Assembly (NCBI GenBank): GCA_963778375.1
Contig: CAVZTX010000038.1
Location: forward strand, 310,001-374,000
Reading direction: 5' to 3'
Length of the DNA stretch: 64,000 nucleotides
From: CAVZTX01 sp963778375
GTDB taxonomy: Bacteria; Chloroflexota; Ktedonobacteria; Ktedonobacterales; Ktedonobacteraceae
Part shown: positions 43,487-51,512 of the stretch, piece by piece
How the letters are laid out: every line of letters starts with the position of its first letter
How positions within the stretch are numbered: the stretch's first letter is position 1
Program-made: the position numbers and the translations under genes
The notes under the pieces: model-generated
What the model was told of the DNA's origin: nothing
Databases searched by the model: none
The model's input: the letters and a program-made list of their open reading frames with translations, nothing else

Positions 43487-44323
43487 ATGCCAATTCGACA
43501 GTATCGACCAACGTCTCCTGGGCGTCGCGGCATGTCGGTTTCGACATTCGAGGAGATTACAAAGACAAAGCCAGAGAAATCTCTGACAGTTAAGCTGAAA
43601 AAGCACGCCGGTCGCAACAACCAGGGCAGAATCTCGGTCCGCCATCGTGGTGGTGGGGCCAAGCGAGCTTATCGTATTATCGATTTTAAGCGCAACAAGC
43701 TGGGAGTTCCTGCTAAAGTTGCCGCAATTGAGTATGATCCAAACCGATCAGCACGTATAGCGCTGCTACATTATGTAGATGGTGAGAAGCGCTATATTCT
43801 CGCACCGGTCGGACTAAAAGTTGGTGATAAGGTAGAGGCAGGGCCAGAGGCAGACATTAAGCCCGGTAACGCTCTTCCTTTGAAGAATATCCCAACCGGT
43901 ACAACGATCCATAACATCGAGTTGGAGCGTGGACACGGTGGACAGATGGTGCGCAGCGCGGGTGTTGGTGCGCAACTGATGGCAAAAGAGGGCAACTACG
44001 CACTGGTGCGTCTACCTTCTGGCGAGCAGCGCCAGGTGCATATTCTGTGTATGGCAACCATCGGTCAGGTAGGCAACGTGGATCATGAGAACGTGAGCAT
44101 TGGCAAGGCCGGACGTTCACGCCATTTGGGGCGTCGTCCTGCTGTGCGAGGCTCGGTCATGAACCCACGTGACCATCCACATGGTGGCGGTGAAGGTCGT
44201 GCGCCAATTGGTGGACAGCCACAGACCCCATGGGGCAAGCCTGCGTTGGGCTACAAGACGCGCAAGAATAAAAGGACTGATCGTTTTATTGTCCGGCGTC
44301 GCAATGCTGGCAGGAGGAAGTAG
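43487..44323 (+). CDS. rplB: Ribosomal protein L2
   Basis: Largest 50S core protein, 278 residues, normal length. Conserved blocks: PIRQYRPTSPGRRGMSV, GRNNQGRISVRHRGGG, YILAPVGLKVGDKV and the catalytic-centre-proximal histidine region VMNPRDHPHGGGEGRAPIG. GGAAGGGG lies before ATG. It is followed by rpsS after 2 bases, suggesting translational coupling. Confidence 0.97.
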   Translation: MPIRQYRPTSPGRRGMSVSTFEEITKTKPEKSLTVKLKKHAGRNNQGRISVRHRGGGAKRAYRIIDFKRNKLGVPAKVAAIEYDPNRSARIALLHYVDGEKRYILAPVGLKVGDKVEAGPEADIKPGNALPLKNIPTGTTIHNIELERGHGGQMVRSAGVGAQLMAKEGNYALVRLPSGEQRQVHILCMATIGQVGNVDHENVSIGKAGRSRHLGRRPAVRGSVMNPRDHPHGGGEGRAPIGGQPQTPWGKPALGYKTRKNKRTDRFIVRRRNAGRRK

Positions 44324-44325
44324 AA

Positions 44326-44613
44326 ATGTCGCGCTCAAGAAAAAAAGGGCCATACATTCATGAGTCGCTCAGAAAAAAAGTACTGGGCATGATCCGGAGC
44401 GGTGATCGCCGGGTGATTAAGACGTGGTCACGTGCTTCGACGATCTTCCCCCAGATGGTGGGTTTGACCATCGGCGTCCATAATGGCAAGACACATGTGC
44501 CCATCTATATTACGGAAAATATGGTAGGCCATAAGTTGGGTGAGTTTGCCCCTACACGCCACTTCCGTGGTCATTCAGGGGGCAAGAGTGAGAAGACCAC
44601 ATCGGTCCGGTAG
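44326..44613 (+). CDS. rpsS: Ribosomal protein S19
   Basis: 30S head protein of 95 residues. It has SRSRKKGPYIHESL, IKTWSRASTIFPQMVGLTI, VHNGKTHVPIYITENMVGHK and LGEFAPTRHFRGHSG, all canonical. GGAGGAAGT at the end of rplB serves as ribosome site. Confidence 0.97.
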   Translation: MSRSRKKGPYIHESLRKKVLGMIRSGDRRVIKTWSRASTIFPQMVGLTIGVHNGKTHVPIYITENMVGHKLGEFAPTRHFRGHSGGKSEKTTSVR

Positions 44614-44622
44614 AGGTACAAG

Positions 44623-44973
44623 ATGCAAGTCAGGGCTATAGCAAAAGACATTGGTATATCACCGCGCAAAATGCGCCTGGTTACCAATGCAGTAAAAGGG
44701 CTTCGGGTGAATGAGGCTCTGGCTATTCTTCAATTTTTGCCCAACGCAGGTGCGCAGCCAGTCAGTAAAGTTGTGGCGTCAGCGGCGGCTAATGCAGAGA
44801 ATAACTACAGTCTCAATCCTGATGATCTCTATATTCTAAATATCGTGGCGGATGACTCGTTCCGAATCAAACGCATTAAAGCACGTCCGCATGGTCGGGC
44901 AGGTCGCATACTACGGCGCTTCTGCCATGTGACGGTAGTTGTTTCGGACGATCCGGCGGACGCCGGGCGCTAA
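44623..44973 (+). CDS. rplV: Ribosomal protein L22
   Basis: 50S protein with a beta hairpin reaching the exit tunnel, 116 residues. It has AKDIGISPRKMRLVTNAVKG, then LNPDDLYILNIVADDSFRIK and the tunnel hairpin RIKARPHGRAGRILRR. GAGGTACAAG precedes ATG. It lies 9 bases after rpsS. Confidence 0.96.
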   Translation: MQVRAIAKDIGISPRKMRLVTNAVKGLRVNEALAILQFLPNAGAQPVSKVVASAAANAENNYSLNPDDLYILNIVADDSFRIKRIKARPHGRAGRILRRFCHVTVVVSDDPADAGR

Positions 44974-44987
44974 GAAGGAGGACACTT

Positions 44988-46268
44988 TTGGGACATAAAG
45001 TGCATCCCACAGGTTTCAGGCTCGGCGTCGTAAAAGGCTGGCAGTCTCGCTGGTATGCCGAGCGTGATTACAAAGATTTGCTTGCGGAGGATATTATGCT
45101 CCGTAAGGTTATTAACAAAGAGCTTGCTAATGCGGCCATCTCGCGCATTGAGATTGAGCGTGCAGCAGCGAACCAGGTGACTATAACGGTGTACACCGCC
45201 AAACCCGGTATCGTGATTGGGAAGAGCGGAGAGAAGGTCGAAAAGCTGAAAGCTTTGCTGGAGGCAAGGACCAAGAAACGTGTGCGCCTGAATATTCAGG
45301 AGATTCGCCAGCCTGAACTGGATGCTTATTTGGTTGGCCGCAGTATTGCGGAACAGTTGGAGAAGCGCGTCTCGTTCCGCCGTGCCATGAAGCAAGCAGT
45401 ACAGAAGTCAATGCGTGCAAACGCAAAGGGTATAAGAATTGTTATCGGCGGACGGCTGGGTGGAGCGGAAATCGCCCGCACCGAGAAAGAGGTTGAGGGA
45501 AAGATTCCTTTGCATACCCTGCGTGCCGATATCGATTATGGCCTGACCGAGGCACACACAACCTTTGGTGTAATTGGCATCAAGGTATGGATTTATAAGG
45601 GTGATATTCTGCCGACCAAGCGGCGCGAGAGTGCTGAATTGCAGCAGGAGATCACCGCACAGCCATCGTTTCCTTCGCGTGATGGAGGCGAGCGTCGTGG
45701 TGAACGAGGTGATCGCCGGTCTGGGGGTCAGCGCGGAGAGCGTGGTCCACGCTCGCAAGGTGATCGCTCACAAGGTCAGGGCGGGGAGCGTGCTCCTCGA
45801 GGTGAGCGACCTCCGCGGCCGCAAAGTGATCGTCCGCCACGCCCGCAAGGTGATCGCCCAACTCGTCCTCAGGGAGAGCGTGGCCCGCGGCCGCAAAGTG
45901 ATCGTCTACAAGGCAGCGAGAGGCCTCCACGAGCGCCTCGGCCACAGGGTGAGAGAACTGATCGTCCACCACGTGCGCAGGGCGAGCGTCCAGCTCGTCT
46001 ACCTCGGGCTGAACGCACAGAGCAGGGGCAAGCTACACCTGAGACGCAGCCCGCTTCTGAGATTCAGGTACCAGCAGTTCAGGATGTGCAAGAGCAGCCG
46101 CAGCCTATACAGGCAGCGCCCGAGACGCAGGCTATATCTGAAATGCAGGTTCCGGCAGTGCAAAATGTCCAGGAGACTGAACCAGCTCTGCCACCACCAA
46201 TTGCACCGGAGACCAATGATACTGCTAATACCGGGGAAACAGGTACAGGGGCAACTGAAAGCGAGTAG
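44988..46268 (+). CDS. rpsC: Ribosomal protein S3 with about 200-residue repetitive tail
   Basis: 30S mRNA-entry protein. Residues 1-215 are canonical: GHKVHPTGFRLGVVKGWQSR, the KH-domain GKSGEKVEKLKALLE and the ending IGVKVWIYKGDILP-like GIKVWIYKGDILP. The protein then continues for about 210 residues, first with Arg/Pro/Gly/Glu/Gln repeats (RPPRPQSDRPPRPQGDR type), then an acidic Pro/Gln/Thr/Glu segment. Total is 426 against the usual 210-240. The repeats leave another plus frame open for 250 codons, which I reject as a gene. The start is TTG behind AAGGAGG. Confidence 0.93.
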   Translation: MGHKVHPTGFRLGVVKGWQSRWYAERDYKDLLAEDIMLRKVINKELANAAISRIEIERAAANQVTITVYTAKPGIVIGKSGEKVEKLKALLEARTKKRVRLNIQEIRQPELDAYLVGRSIAEQLEKRVSFRRAMKQAVQKSMRANAKGIRIVIGGRLGGAEIARTEKEVEGKIPLHTLRADIDYGLTEAHTTFGVIGIKVWIYKGDILPTKRRESAELQQEITAQPSFPSRDGGERRGERGDRRSGGQRGERGPRSQGDRSQGQGGERAPRGERPPRPQSDRPPRPQGDRPTRPQGERGPRPQSDRLQGSERPPRAPRPQGERTDRPPRAQGERPARLPRAERTEQGQATPETQPASEIQVPAVQDVQEQPQPIQAAPETQAISEMQVPAVQNVQETEPALPPPIAPETNDTANTGETGTGATESE

Positions 46269-46283
46269 AGGAGATTCTAAGCC

Positions 46284-46715
46284 ATGTTATTGGCACCGTC
46301 ACGTACAAAGTACCGCAAACAACATCGCGGTCGCATGAAAGGAACTGCCCAGCGAGGCAGCACACTCGCCTTCGGTGAGTATGGCTTGCAGGCGCTTGAA
46401 CCGTGCTGGATGGAGGCTCGTCAAATCGAAGCAGCCCGTATCGCACTCACCCGCTTCATGAAGCGTGGTGGCAAGGTATGGATCCGCGTCTTTCCTGATA
46501 AGCCTATCACATCGAAACCCGCCGAAACCCGTATGGGTAGTGGTAAGGGCGCTGTCGATCACTGGGTGGCGGTCATCAAGCCAGGACGTATTATCTTCGA
46601 AGTTGGCGGCGTAAGCGAAGATGTTGCCAAGGAAGCTATACGTCTGGCTAGTAATAAGTTGCCGGTTGCGACGCGCTTTATTACACGAGGGGAGGCAGAA
46701 AGTGCCGAAGCTTAA
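46284..46715 (+). CDS. rplP: Ribosomal protein L16
   Basis: 50S protein near the A-site tRNA elbow, 143 residues. It has LLAPSRTKYRKQHRGRMKG, ARIALTRFMKRGGKVWIRVFP, MGSGKGAVDHWVAVIKPGRI and the conserved tail LASNKLPVATRFI. GAGGAG lies 11 bases before ATG. Its 3' end overlaps rpmC by 14 bases. Confidence 0.96.
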   Translation: MLLAPSRTKYRKQHRGRMKGTAQRGSTLAFGEYGLQALEPCWMEARQIEAARIALTRFMKRGGKVWIRVFPDKPITSKPAETRMGSGKGAVDHWVAVIKPGRIIFEVGGVSEDVAKEAIRLASNKLPVATRFITRGEAESAEA

Positions 46716-46911
46716 CGAACGTCGCAAGCAGATTCAAGAATTCACCCATGGTGAGGCAACACGCGAACTGAAGGATCTGCGGCTGAAGCTGTTCAACCTC
46801 CGCTTGCAGCAGCAGCGCGGTGAAATAAAAAACAACCGCGTGTTTACGCAGACACGCAAGGATATCGCGCGTGTACTGCACCGACTGACACAGTTGGAGG
46901 CCGAAGAATGA
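46702..46911 (+). CDS. rpmC: Ribosomal protein L29
   Basis: Small helical 50S protein of 69 residues. GTG 46702 has GGGGAGG 7 bases upstream and gives the natural start PKLNERRKQIQEF; the longer open frame would run backwards into rplP. The family core ELKDLRLKLFNLRLQQQRGE and RKDIARVLHRLTQ are clear. The start overlaps rplP and the stop overlaps rpsQ by 4 bases, indicating tight coupling. Confidence 0.93.
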   Translation: MPKLNERRKQIQEFTHGEATRELKDLRLKLFNLRLQQQRGEIKNNRVFTQTRKDIARVLHRLTQLEAEE

Positions 46912-47282
46912 CACAAAATGCTACGAGCGCCACGCCGGCGGTTCAACAGAAGAGCCGCCGCCAGCAAAAAGTTGGGCGCGTGGTCAGCAATAAAATGGAT
47001 AAAACAATCGTCGTCGTTGTAGAGTCACTGAAAAAGCATCGTATCTATAAGCGCACGTATAAGCAAACAAAACGCTTTCATGCGCATGATGAAGAGAACA
47101 CCTGTCAGGTTGGCGATGTGGTACGCATTGAAGAACACCGTCCGCTGAGCAAGTTGAAACGCTGGCGTCTGGTGGAGATTGTGAAGCGTGGCAGTGGCAT
47201 CGTGCCGGTCGAAGAAGTGTTGGCTAAGGTCGATCCAGACCTGACATCCACCACATCCGATGAAGATGCATCGGAAGAATAA
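46908..47282 (+). CDS. rpsQ: Ribosomal protein S17, extended at both ends
   Basis: Primary 16S-binding protein. The OB-fold core at about 20-95 includes RVVSNKMDKTIVVVVESLK, YKQTKRFHAHDE and GDVVRIEEHRPLSKLKRWRL. About 18 extra residues precede it and about 25 acidic/Thr/Ser residues follow, giving 124 in total versus about 85. ATG overlaps the rpmC stop (ATGA). Confidence 0.94.
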   Translation: MTQNATSATPAVQQKSRRQQKVGRVVSNKMDKTIVVVVESLKKHRIYKRTYKQTKRFHAHDEENTCQVGDVVRIEEHRPLSKLKRWRLVEIVKRGSGIVPVEEVLAKVDPDLTSTTSDEDASEE

Positions 47283-47294
47283 GGAGAGGTCAGG

Positions 47295-47663
47295 ATGATT
47301 CAGCCACAGACACGTCTAAAGGTCGCCGATAATACTGGCGCGAAAGAGATCATGTGCATCCGCGTGATGAGCGGATCTGCAAAACGCTATGCTGAAGTAG
47401 GGGATGTTATCAAAGCCTCTGTGAAGCAGGCTGCACCGAATGGACAGGTGAAAAAGGGTGAGGTAGTGAACGCGGTAGTTGTACGCGTGGCAAAGGAATA
47501 TGTACGAGCGGATGGTTCGCATATTCGTTTCGACGAGAACGCTGCTGTGATTATCGCTGCCGGTAATAACCCACGGGGCACACGTATCTTTGGCCCGGTA
47601 GCCCGCGAACTGCGCGAACGGAATTTCATGAAAATCATTTCGCTGGCACCCGAAGTGCTATAA
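47295..47663 (+). CDS. rplN: Ribosomal protein L14
   Basis: 50S intersubunit bridge protein, 122 residues, standard. It has MIQPQTRLKVADNTGAKEIM, GDVIKASVKQAAPNGQVKKG and DENAAVIIAAGNNPRGTRIF, followed by GPVARELRERNFMKIISLAPEV. GGAGAGG lies before ATG. A gap of 88 bases follows, without a recognised signal. Confidence 0.97.
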   Translation: MIQPQTRLKVADNTGAKEIMCIRVMSGSAKRYAEVGDVIKASVKQAAPNGQVKKGEVVNAVVVRVAKEYVRADGSHIRFDENAAVIIAAGNNPRGTRIFGPVARELRERNFMKIISLAPEVL

Positions 47664-47751
47664 GAACCTGGTTTACGTGCCCTTTCGTTGAAGTTTGTTG
47701 TGACGAGTGCCGACACAACAAAGACAAACGATGAACATATAGAGGAAGAAG

Positions 47752-48141
47752 ATGGCAACAAAACAGAAAGAGAAAAAGCCTCTTCATCTTGCCAAAATGA
47801 ATATCAAGAAGGGCGACACCGTCTTGATCATTACAGGCAAGGATAAGGGGAAACAGGGGACGGTTTCGCGGGCAATGCCGCAGGTCAGCAAAGTCATTGT
47901 TGAGGGCCTGAATATTGCAAAGAAGCACGTCCGTCCGCAAGGTCAGACTCGGCAGGGAGGCGTGATCGATAAGGCTATGCCAATCCACGTCTCGAACACT
48001 ATGCTGATCTGTACTGAGTGTGGTCAGCCGACACGTGTGGCGCATGACCGTCGTCCGCTGGGCGCGGATCAAAAAGTTCGTGCAGTGCGTGTGTGCAAAA
48101 AATGCCAGAAAGTTATTGAAGATCGGACGCGGAGGGAGTAG
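47752..48141 (+). CDS. rplX: Ribosomal protein L24 with CxxC pairs
   Basis: 50S assembly initiator, 129 residues. The KOW motif KKGDTVLIITGKDKGKQGTV is followed by VIVEGLNIAKKHVRPQ and HVSNTMLICTECGQPTRV. Two CxxC pairs (CTEC and CKKC) can form a zinc ribbon, as in many Gram-positive-type L24s. The N-terminus is about 12 residues longer than usual and lysine-rich. Confidence 0.95.
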   Translation: MATKQKEKKPLHLAKMNIKKGDTVLIITGKDKGKQGTVSRAMPQVSKVIVEGLNIAKKHVRPQGQTRQGGVIDKAMPIHVSNTMLICTECGQPTRVAHDRRPLGADQKVRAVRVCKKCQKVIEDRTRRE

Positions 48142-48147
48142 TTAAAC

Positions 48148-48690
48148 ATGGCATCAAGACTGAAAGAAAAGTATCAAAAAGAGGTCGTGCCAGGCCTGCA
48201 AAAGGAGTTTAATTACAAGAATCCGATGCAAGTGCCGACAGTGAATAAAGTGGTCGTCAACATTGGCATGGGTGAGGCCATTCAGAACGCGAAGGCGATG
48301 GATGCTGCCGTTTCCGACCTGGCAGCGATCACGGGCCAGCGCCCAGTCATTACGCGTGCCAAGCATTCTGTTGCCGCTTTCAAACTGCGTGAAGGTATGC
48401 AGATTGGCTGCATGGTAACTCTGCGCGGTGACCGTATGTATCAGTTCCTTGACAAGCTCATGAATGTAGCTCTGCCGCGCTTGCGCGACTTCCAGGGAGT
48501 ATCAGCGGAGGCGTTTGATGGTCGAGGCAACTATACACTTGGGTTGCGTGAACAACTGGTCTTTCCCGAAATCGACTATGACAAGGTCGATAAAGTACGT
48601 GGTATGGAAGTGAGTATCGTAACGACGGCTCGCACTGATGAAGAAGGGCGCAGGCTGCTCAAGTTGATGGGCATGCCCTTTAAGAAATAA
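48148..48690 (+). CDS. rplE: Ribosomal protein L5
   Basis: 5S rRNA-binding protein of 180 residues, normal. It has RLKEKYQKEVVPGLQKEFNY, VPTVNKVVVNIGMGEA, ITGQRPVITRAKHSVAAFKL, RGNYTLGLREQLVFPEIDYD and LLKLMGMPF. It lies 6 bases after rplX. Confidence 0.97.
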   Translation: MASRLKEKYQKEVVPGLQKEFNYKNPMQVPTVNKVVVNIGMGEAIQNAKAMDAAVSDLAAITGQRPVITRAKHSVAAFKLREGMQIGCMVTLRGDRMYQFLDKLMNVALPRLRDFQGVSAEAFDGRGNYTLGLREQLVFPEIDYDKVDKVRGMEVSIVTTARTDEEGRRLLKLMGMPFKK

Positions 48691-48704
48691 CGCTGGAGGG
48701 CGAA

Positions 48705-48890
48705 ATGGCAAAAACTTCAATGATTGTAAAATCGCAGCGCAAGCCCAAATTTAAGGTGCAGCAGCACAATCGCTGTAAAATCTGCGGGCGACCGCGTGCT
48801 TATATTCGCAAGTTCGGTCTGTGCCGCATCTGCTTCCGCGAGCGTGCATTGCGTGGTGAGTTGCCCGGCGTGACGAAGTCGAGCTGGTAA
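48705..48890 (+). CDS. rpsN: Ribosomal protein S14, zinc-binding type
   Basis: 30S head protein of 61 residues, the short form. The zinc motif has two CxxC pairs, CKICGRPRAYIRKFGLCRIC, followed by FRERALRGELPGVTKSSW. GGAGGGCGAA precedes ATG. The zinc-type gene in the spc position is typical of Gram-positive-type and Chloroflexota operons. Confidence 0.97.
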   Translation: MAKTSMIVKSQRKPKFKVQQHNRCKICGRPRAYIRKFGLCRICFRERALRGELPGVTKSSW

Positions 48891-48908
48891 TTCGGAGGGT
48901 GTTTTTTC

Positions 48909-49304
48909 ATGAACATGACAGATCCCATCGCGGATATGCTCACACGTATCCGTAATGCGGTTGCAGCGCGGCATACTCGTGTGTTGATCCCGGCCTCAAA
49001 AATGAAGCTGGCAATTGCACGCGTGCTGAAAGAAGAGGGCTACATCAAGGATATCGAGATCCTGAAGGATAACCCACAGGGCACGATCCGCATTACGCTG
49101 CGCTATGTAGATAAGCGACCTGTGTTGACGCAGTTGAAGCGCGTTAGCAAGCCAGGGTTGCGTGTGTATTCAAAACGAGCTAACATCCCCCGCGTTCGTG
49201 GCGGATTGGGAGTAGCTATTCTTTCGACGCCGCAAGGATTGATGACAGGCCACCGTGCCTATCAAGAAGGCCTTGGTGGCGAAGTCATCTGCTACGTCTG
49301 GTAG
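48909..49304 (+). CDS. rpsH: Ribosomal protein S8
   Basis: 16S central-domain protein, 131 residues. It has DPIADMLTRIRNAVAARHTR, VLKEEGYIKDIEI, KRVSKPGLRVYSK and the ending GVAILSTPQGLMTGHRAYQE followed by GLGGEVICYVW. GGAGGG lies before ATG. In E. coli S8 represses the spc operon; no such site was identified here. Confidence 0.97.
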   Translation: MNMTDPIADMLTRIRNAVAARHTRVLIPASKMKLAIARVLKEEGYIKDIEILKDNPQGTIRITLRYVDKRPVLTQLKRVSKPGLRVYSKRANIPRVRGGLGVAILSTPQGLMTGHRAYQEGLGGEVICYVW

Positions 49305-49318
49305 AGGGAGGATATACA

Positions 49319-49894
49319 ATGTCACGTATTGGACGTGCCCCAATCCCTGTGCCGCCGAAGGTGCAGGTGAGTTGGACTGATGAGAATCTGGTAACGGTCA
49401 AAGGTCCCAAAGGCGAATTGTCCTGCCAGGTGAATCCTGCATTGACGCTGAAGCTTGAGGATGGAGTACTGACGGTCTCTCGTCCATCTGATGCTCGAGA
49501 ACATAGAGCAATGCATGGTCTGTATCGCACCCTGGTCAACAATATGGTTGAGGGTGTGACAAAGGGATATACGAAACAATTGGAAATTCATGGTGTCGGT
49601 TACCGCGCTGCCAAGGTTGGCGACAACCTGGTGATCCAGGTAGGGTACTCCCATCCAGTCGAAGTACAGCCACCCACGGGAATTTCCTTATCAGTAGATG
49701 GTGTTGACCCGGCTACCAAAGCTACTCGGCTGAGTGTAAGCGGGATTGACAAGCAGCAGGTGGGTGAAGTTGCGGCAAGCATTCGTCGTATACGAAAACC
49801 GGAACCTTATAAGGGCAAAGGCATTCGCTATGCAGGTGAGGCGATTCGTCGCAAGGCTGGAAAAGCCGGAAAAGTCGGTGGTAAGAAGAAATGA
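49319..49894 (+). CDS. rplF: Ribosomal protein L6
   Basis: 50S protein of 191 residues with two similar alpha/beta domains. It has SRIGRAPIPVPPKVQV, VKGPKGELSCQ, VSRPSDAREHRAMHGLYRTL, LEIHGVGYRAAKVGDNLVIQ and the ending RRIRKPEPYKGKGIRYAGE. A short basic tail follows. Its stop overlaps the rplR start (ATGA). Confidence 0.97.
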   Translation: MSRIGRAPIPVPPKVQVSWTDENLVTVKGPKGELSCQVNPALTLKLEDGVLTVSRPSDAREHRAMHGLYRTLVNNMVEGVTKGYTKQLEIHGVGYRAAKVGDNLVIQVGYSHPVEVQPPTGISLSVDGVDPATKATRLSVSGIDKQQVGEVAASIRRIRKPEPYKGKGIRYAGEAIRRKAGKAGKVGGKKK

Positions 49895-50526
49895 TTAAAC
49901 GCTTTAATGCAAATACGGCGCGGCTGAAACGCCACCAGCGTATGAGAAATCATTTAGAGGGTTCTCAGGAACGTCCGCGCTTGAGTGTGTTCCGTAGTGG
50001 ACATCATATCTATGCACAAATTATTGATGATACGACTGGCCGAACACTAGTAGCGGCCTCCTCCTTGGAGGAGAATCTGCGCGACTTTAAGCCAGCATCC
50101 AAGGAAGGCTCTCTACTGTCAAAGGTGGGAGATGCTGTACAAGCTGTGGTTGAGAAGGCCGGCGATGTTGTTGAAATGGCTGCCGATATTCTGCCGGGTA
50201 AGGGTAAAGGTGCGAAGACCGAGAAAACGGCACAGAAAGCTCCGGCAAAAGGCGGACAACCTCAAAAAGGCGGCAAGCCCGGCACTCAGGTGAAAACCCA
50301 GTTGCCGACTGCTCAGAAAAGTGCCGCAAAAACGCCGGTTGAGGCGCTCGCCGCAATTGCTGATAACCGCAAAGTGGCTGCTGCACGCGAGGTGGGAAAA
50401 CTCGTCGCACAACGTGCGAAGGAGAAAGGTGTCAGTCGTGTCGTCTTTGATCGTGGTGGCTACGCCTATCATGGGCGAGTGGCTGCTCTGGCAGAAGGCG
50501 CTCGTGAATCAGGCCTGAATTTCTAA
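49891..50526 (+). CDS. rplR: Ribosomal protein L18 with large internal insertion
   Basis: 5S rRNA-binding protein. Residues 1-67 (RLKRHQRMRNHLEGSQERPR, then LSVFRSGHHIYAQIIDD) and 159-211 (AREVGKLVAQRAKEKGVSRV, then VFDRGGYAYHGRVAALAEGA) are canonical. Between them lie about 90 extra residues: a helical part (SKVGDAVQAVVEKAGDVVEM) and a Lys/Gly/Gln/Pro-rich part. Total is 211 against about 120. The frame is uninterrupted and flanking sequence is intact, so the insertion is translated. Confidence 0.94.
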   Translation: MIKRFNANTARLKRHQRMRNHLEGSQERPRLSVFRSGHHIYAQIIDDTTGRTLVAASSLEENLRDFKPASKEGSLLSKVGDAVQAVVEKAGDVVEMAADILPGKGKGAKTEKTAQKAPAKGGQPQKGGKPGTQVKTQLPTAQKSAAKTPVEALAAIADNRKVAAAREVGKLVAQRAKEKGVSRVVFDRGGYAYHGRVAALAEGARESGLNF

Positions 50527-50542
50527 GGCCGCGAGGAGAAAG

Positions 50543-51259
50543 ATGGCAAGGATAGATGCTTCAAAACTGAACTTGGAAGAGACGGTGGTTCAAGTCCGCC
50601 GCGTTTCCAAGGTAGTCAAGGGCGGTCGGCGATTTAGCATCCGGGCGCTCGTGGTTGTCGGTGATCGCAATGGTCATGTTGGCTTTGGCCTCGGAAAGGC
50701 AGCCGAATATACGGAAGCCATCCGCAAGGGAGTAGAAGATGCCAAGAAGCACCTGATGGTAGTGCCTCTGTCAGGCACTACTATTCCATTCATGGTCAAG
50801 ACACGCTATGGTGCCTCTGAAGTAATGCTGAAACCTGCAGCCCCCGGTACAGGAGTGATTGCAGGCGGGGCAATACGCGCAGTGATGGAGGCGGTAGGTA
50901 TCCGCGATATTCTGACGAAGTCGCTTGGAAGCACCAACGCGGCTAATACAGTCATGGCCTGTTTGCAAGGTCTACGCGAGTTGCGCTCGGCTGATGCTGA
51001 GGCTGCCCTGCGTGGGAAAGCAGTGACCGAAATTGTCGGTAAGAAACAGGCTGAGCGGCTGGCTGCCGTGGCTGCAAGCGCTGCTGAACAGGCTGCTCTG
51101 GCGCGTGCTGCTCGTGAAGAGGATGCGCGTGAGAACAGATCGACAACGGGCCGCAGGGGCGGAGGCGCTGGCGACCGTGACCGCCGTGGTGGCGATCGAG
51201 GTGAGCGCGGAGATCGCGGTGGAGACCGCCGTGGTGGCGGAGACCGTCGCGGTCGTTAA
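50543..51259 (+). CDS. rpsE: Ribosomal protein S5 with RGG-rich tail
   Basis: 30S accuracy protein of 238 residues. The core has NLEETVVQVRRVSKVVKGGR, VVGDRNGHVGFGLGKAAEY, AAPGTGVIAGGAIRAVMEAV and LGSTNAANTVMACLQGL. From about residue 180 an Ala-rich helix leads to a tail made almost entirely of Arg, Gly and Asp (DRRGGDRGERGDRGGD). Usual length is 165-200. The tail resembles eukaryotic RGG RNA-binding segments. Confidence 0.95.
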   Translation: MARIDASKLNLEETVVQVRRVSKVVKGGRRFSIRALVVVGDRNGHVGFGLGKAAEYTEAIRKGVEDAKKHLMVVPLSGTTIPFMVKTRYGASEVMLKPAAPGTGVIAGGAIRAVMEAVGIRDILTKSLGSTNAANTVMACLQGLRELRSADAEAALRGKAVTEIVGKKQAERLAAVAASAAEQAALARAAREEDARENRSTTGRRGGGAGDRDRRGGDRGERGDRGGDRRGGGDRRGR

Positions 51260-51326
51260 CGCTGACAATCCGTAAGGGGAGCGATTTATCGCGCCCAGCG
51301 CCGATTGATCGGCTGAGGAGTAAAAA

Positions 51327-51512
51327 ATGGCAAAACTGCGTATAAAATATGTCAAAAGCGCTATTGGCTATTCAAAAGACCAGAAGGCAACAATTCGCGC
51401 GTTGGGGTTCCGCAAACTCCAGCAGACGGTTGAGCATGAAGATCATCCTGTTATGCGTGGGATGATTCGCAAGGTAAGCCATCTGGTCACGGTAGAGGAG
51501 ACGGTCCAGTGA
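51327..51512 (+). CDS. rpmD: Ribosomal protein L30
   Basis: Small 50S protein of 61 residues. It has LRIKYVKSAIGYSKDQKATI and LGFRKLQQTVEHEDHPVMRG, followed by MIRKVSHLVTVEE. GGAG lies before ATG. The stop overlaps the rplO GTG start. Confidence 0.95.
   Translation: MAKLRIKYVKSAIGYSKDQKATIRALGFRKLQQTVEHEDHPVMRGMIRKVSHLVTVEETVQ

Noticed and set aside
45574..46338. 254-codon plus-strand frame overlapping the rpsC tail and rplP
   Set aside because: It is open because the S3 tail is built from repeated codons; it has no ribosome site and crosses two sure genes.
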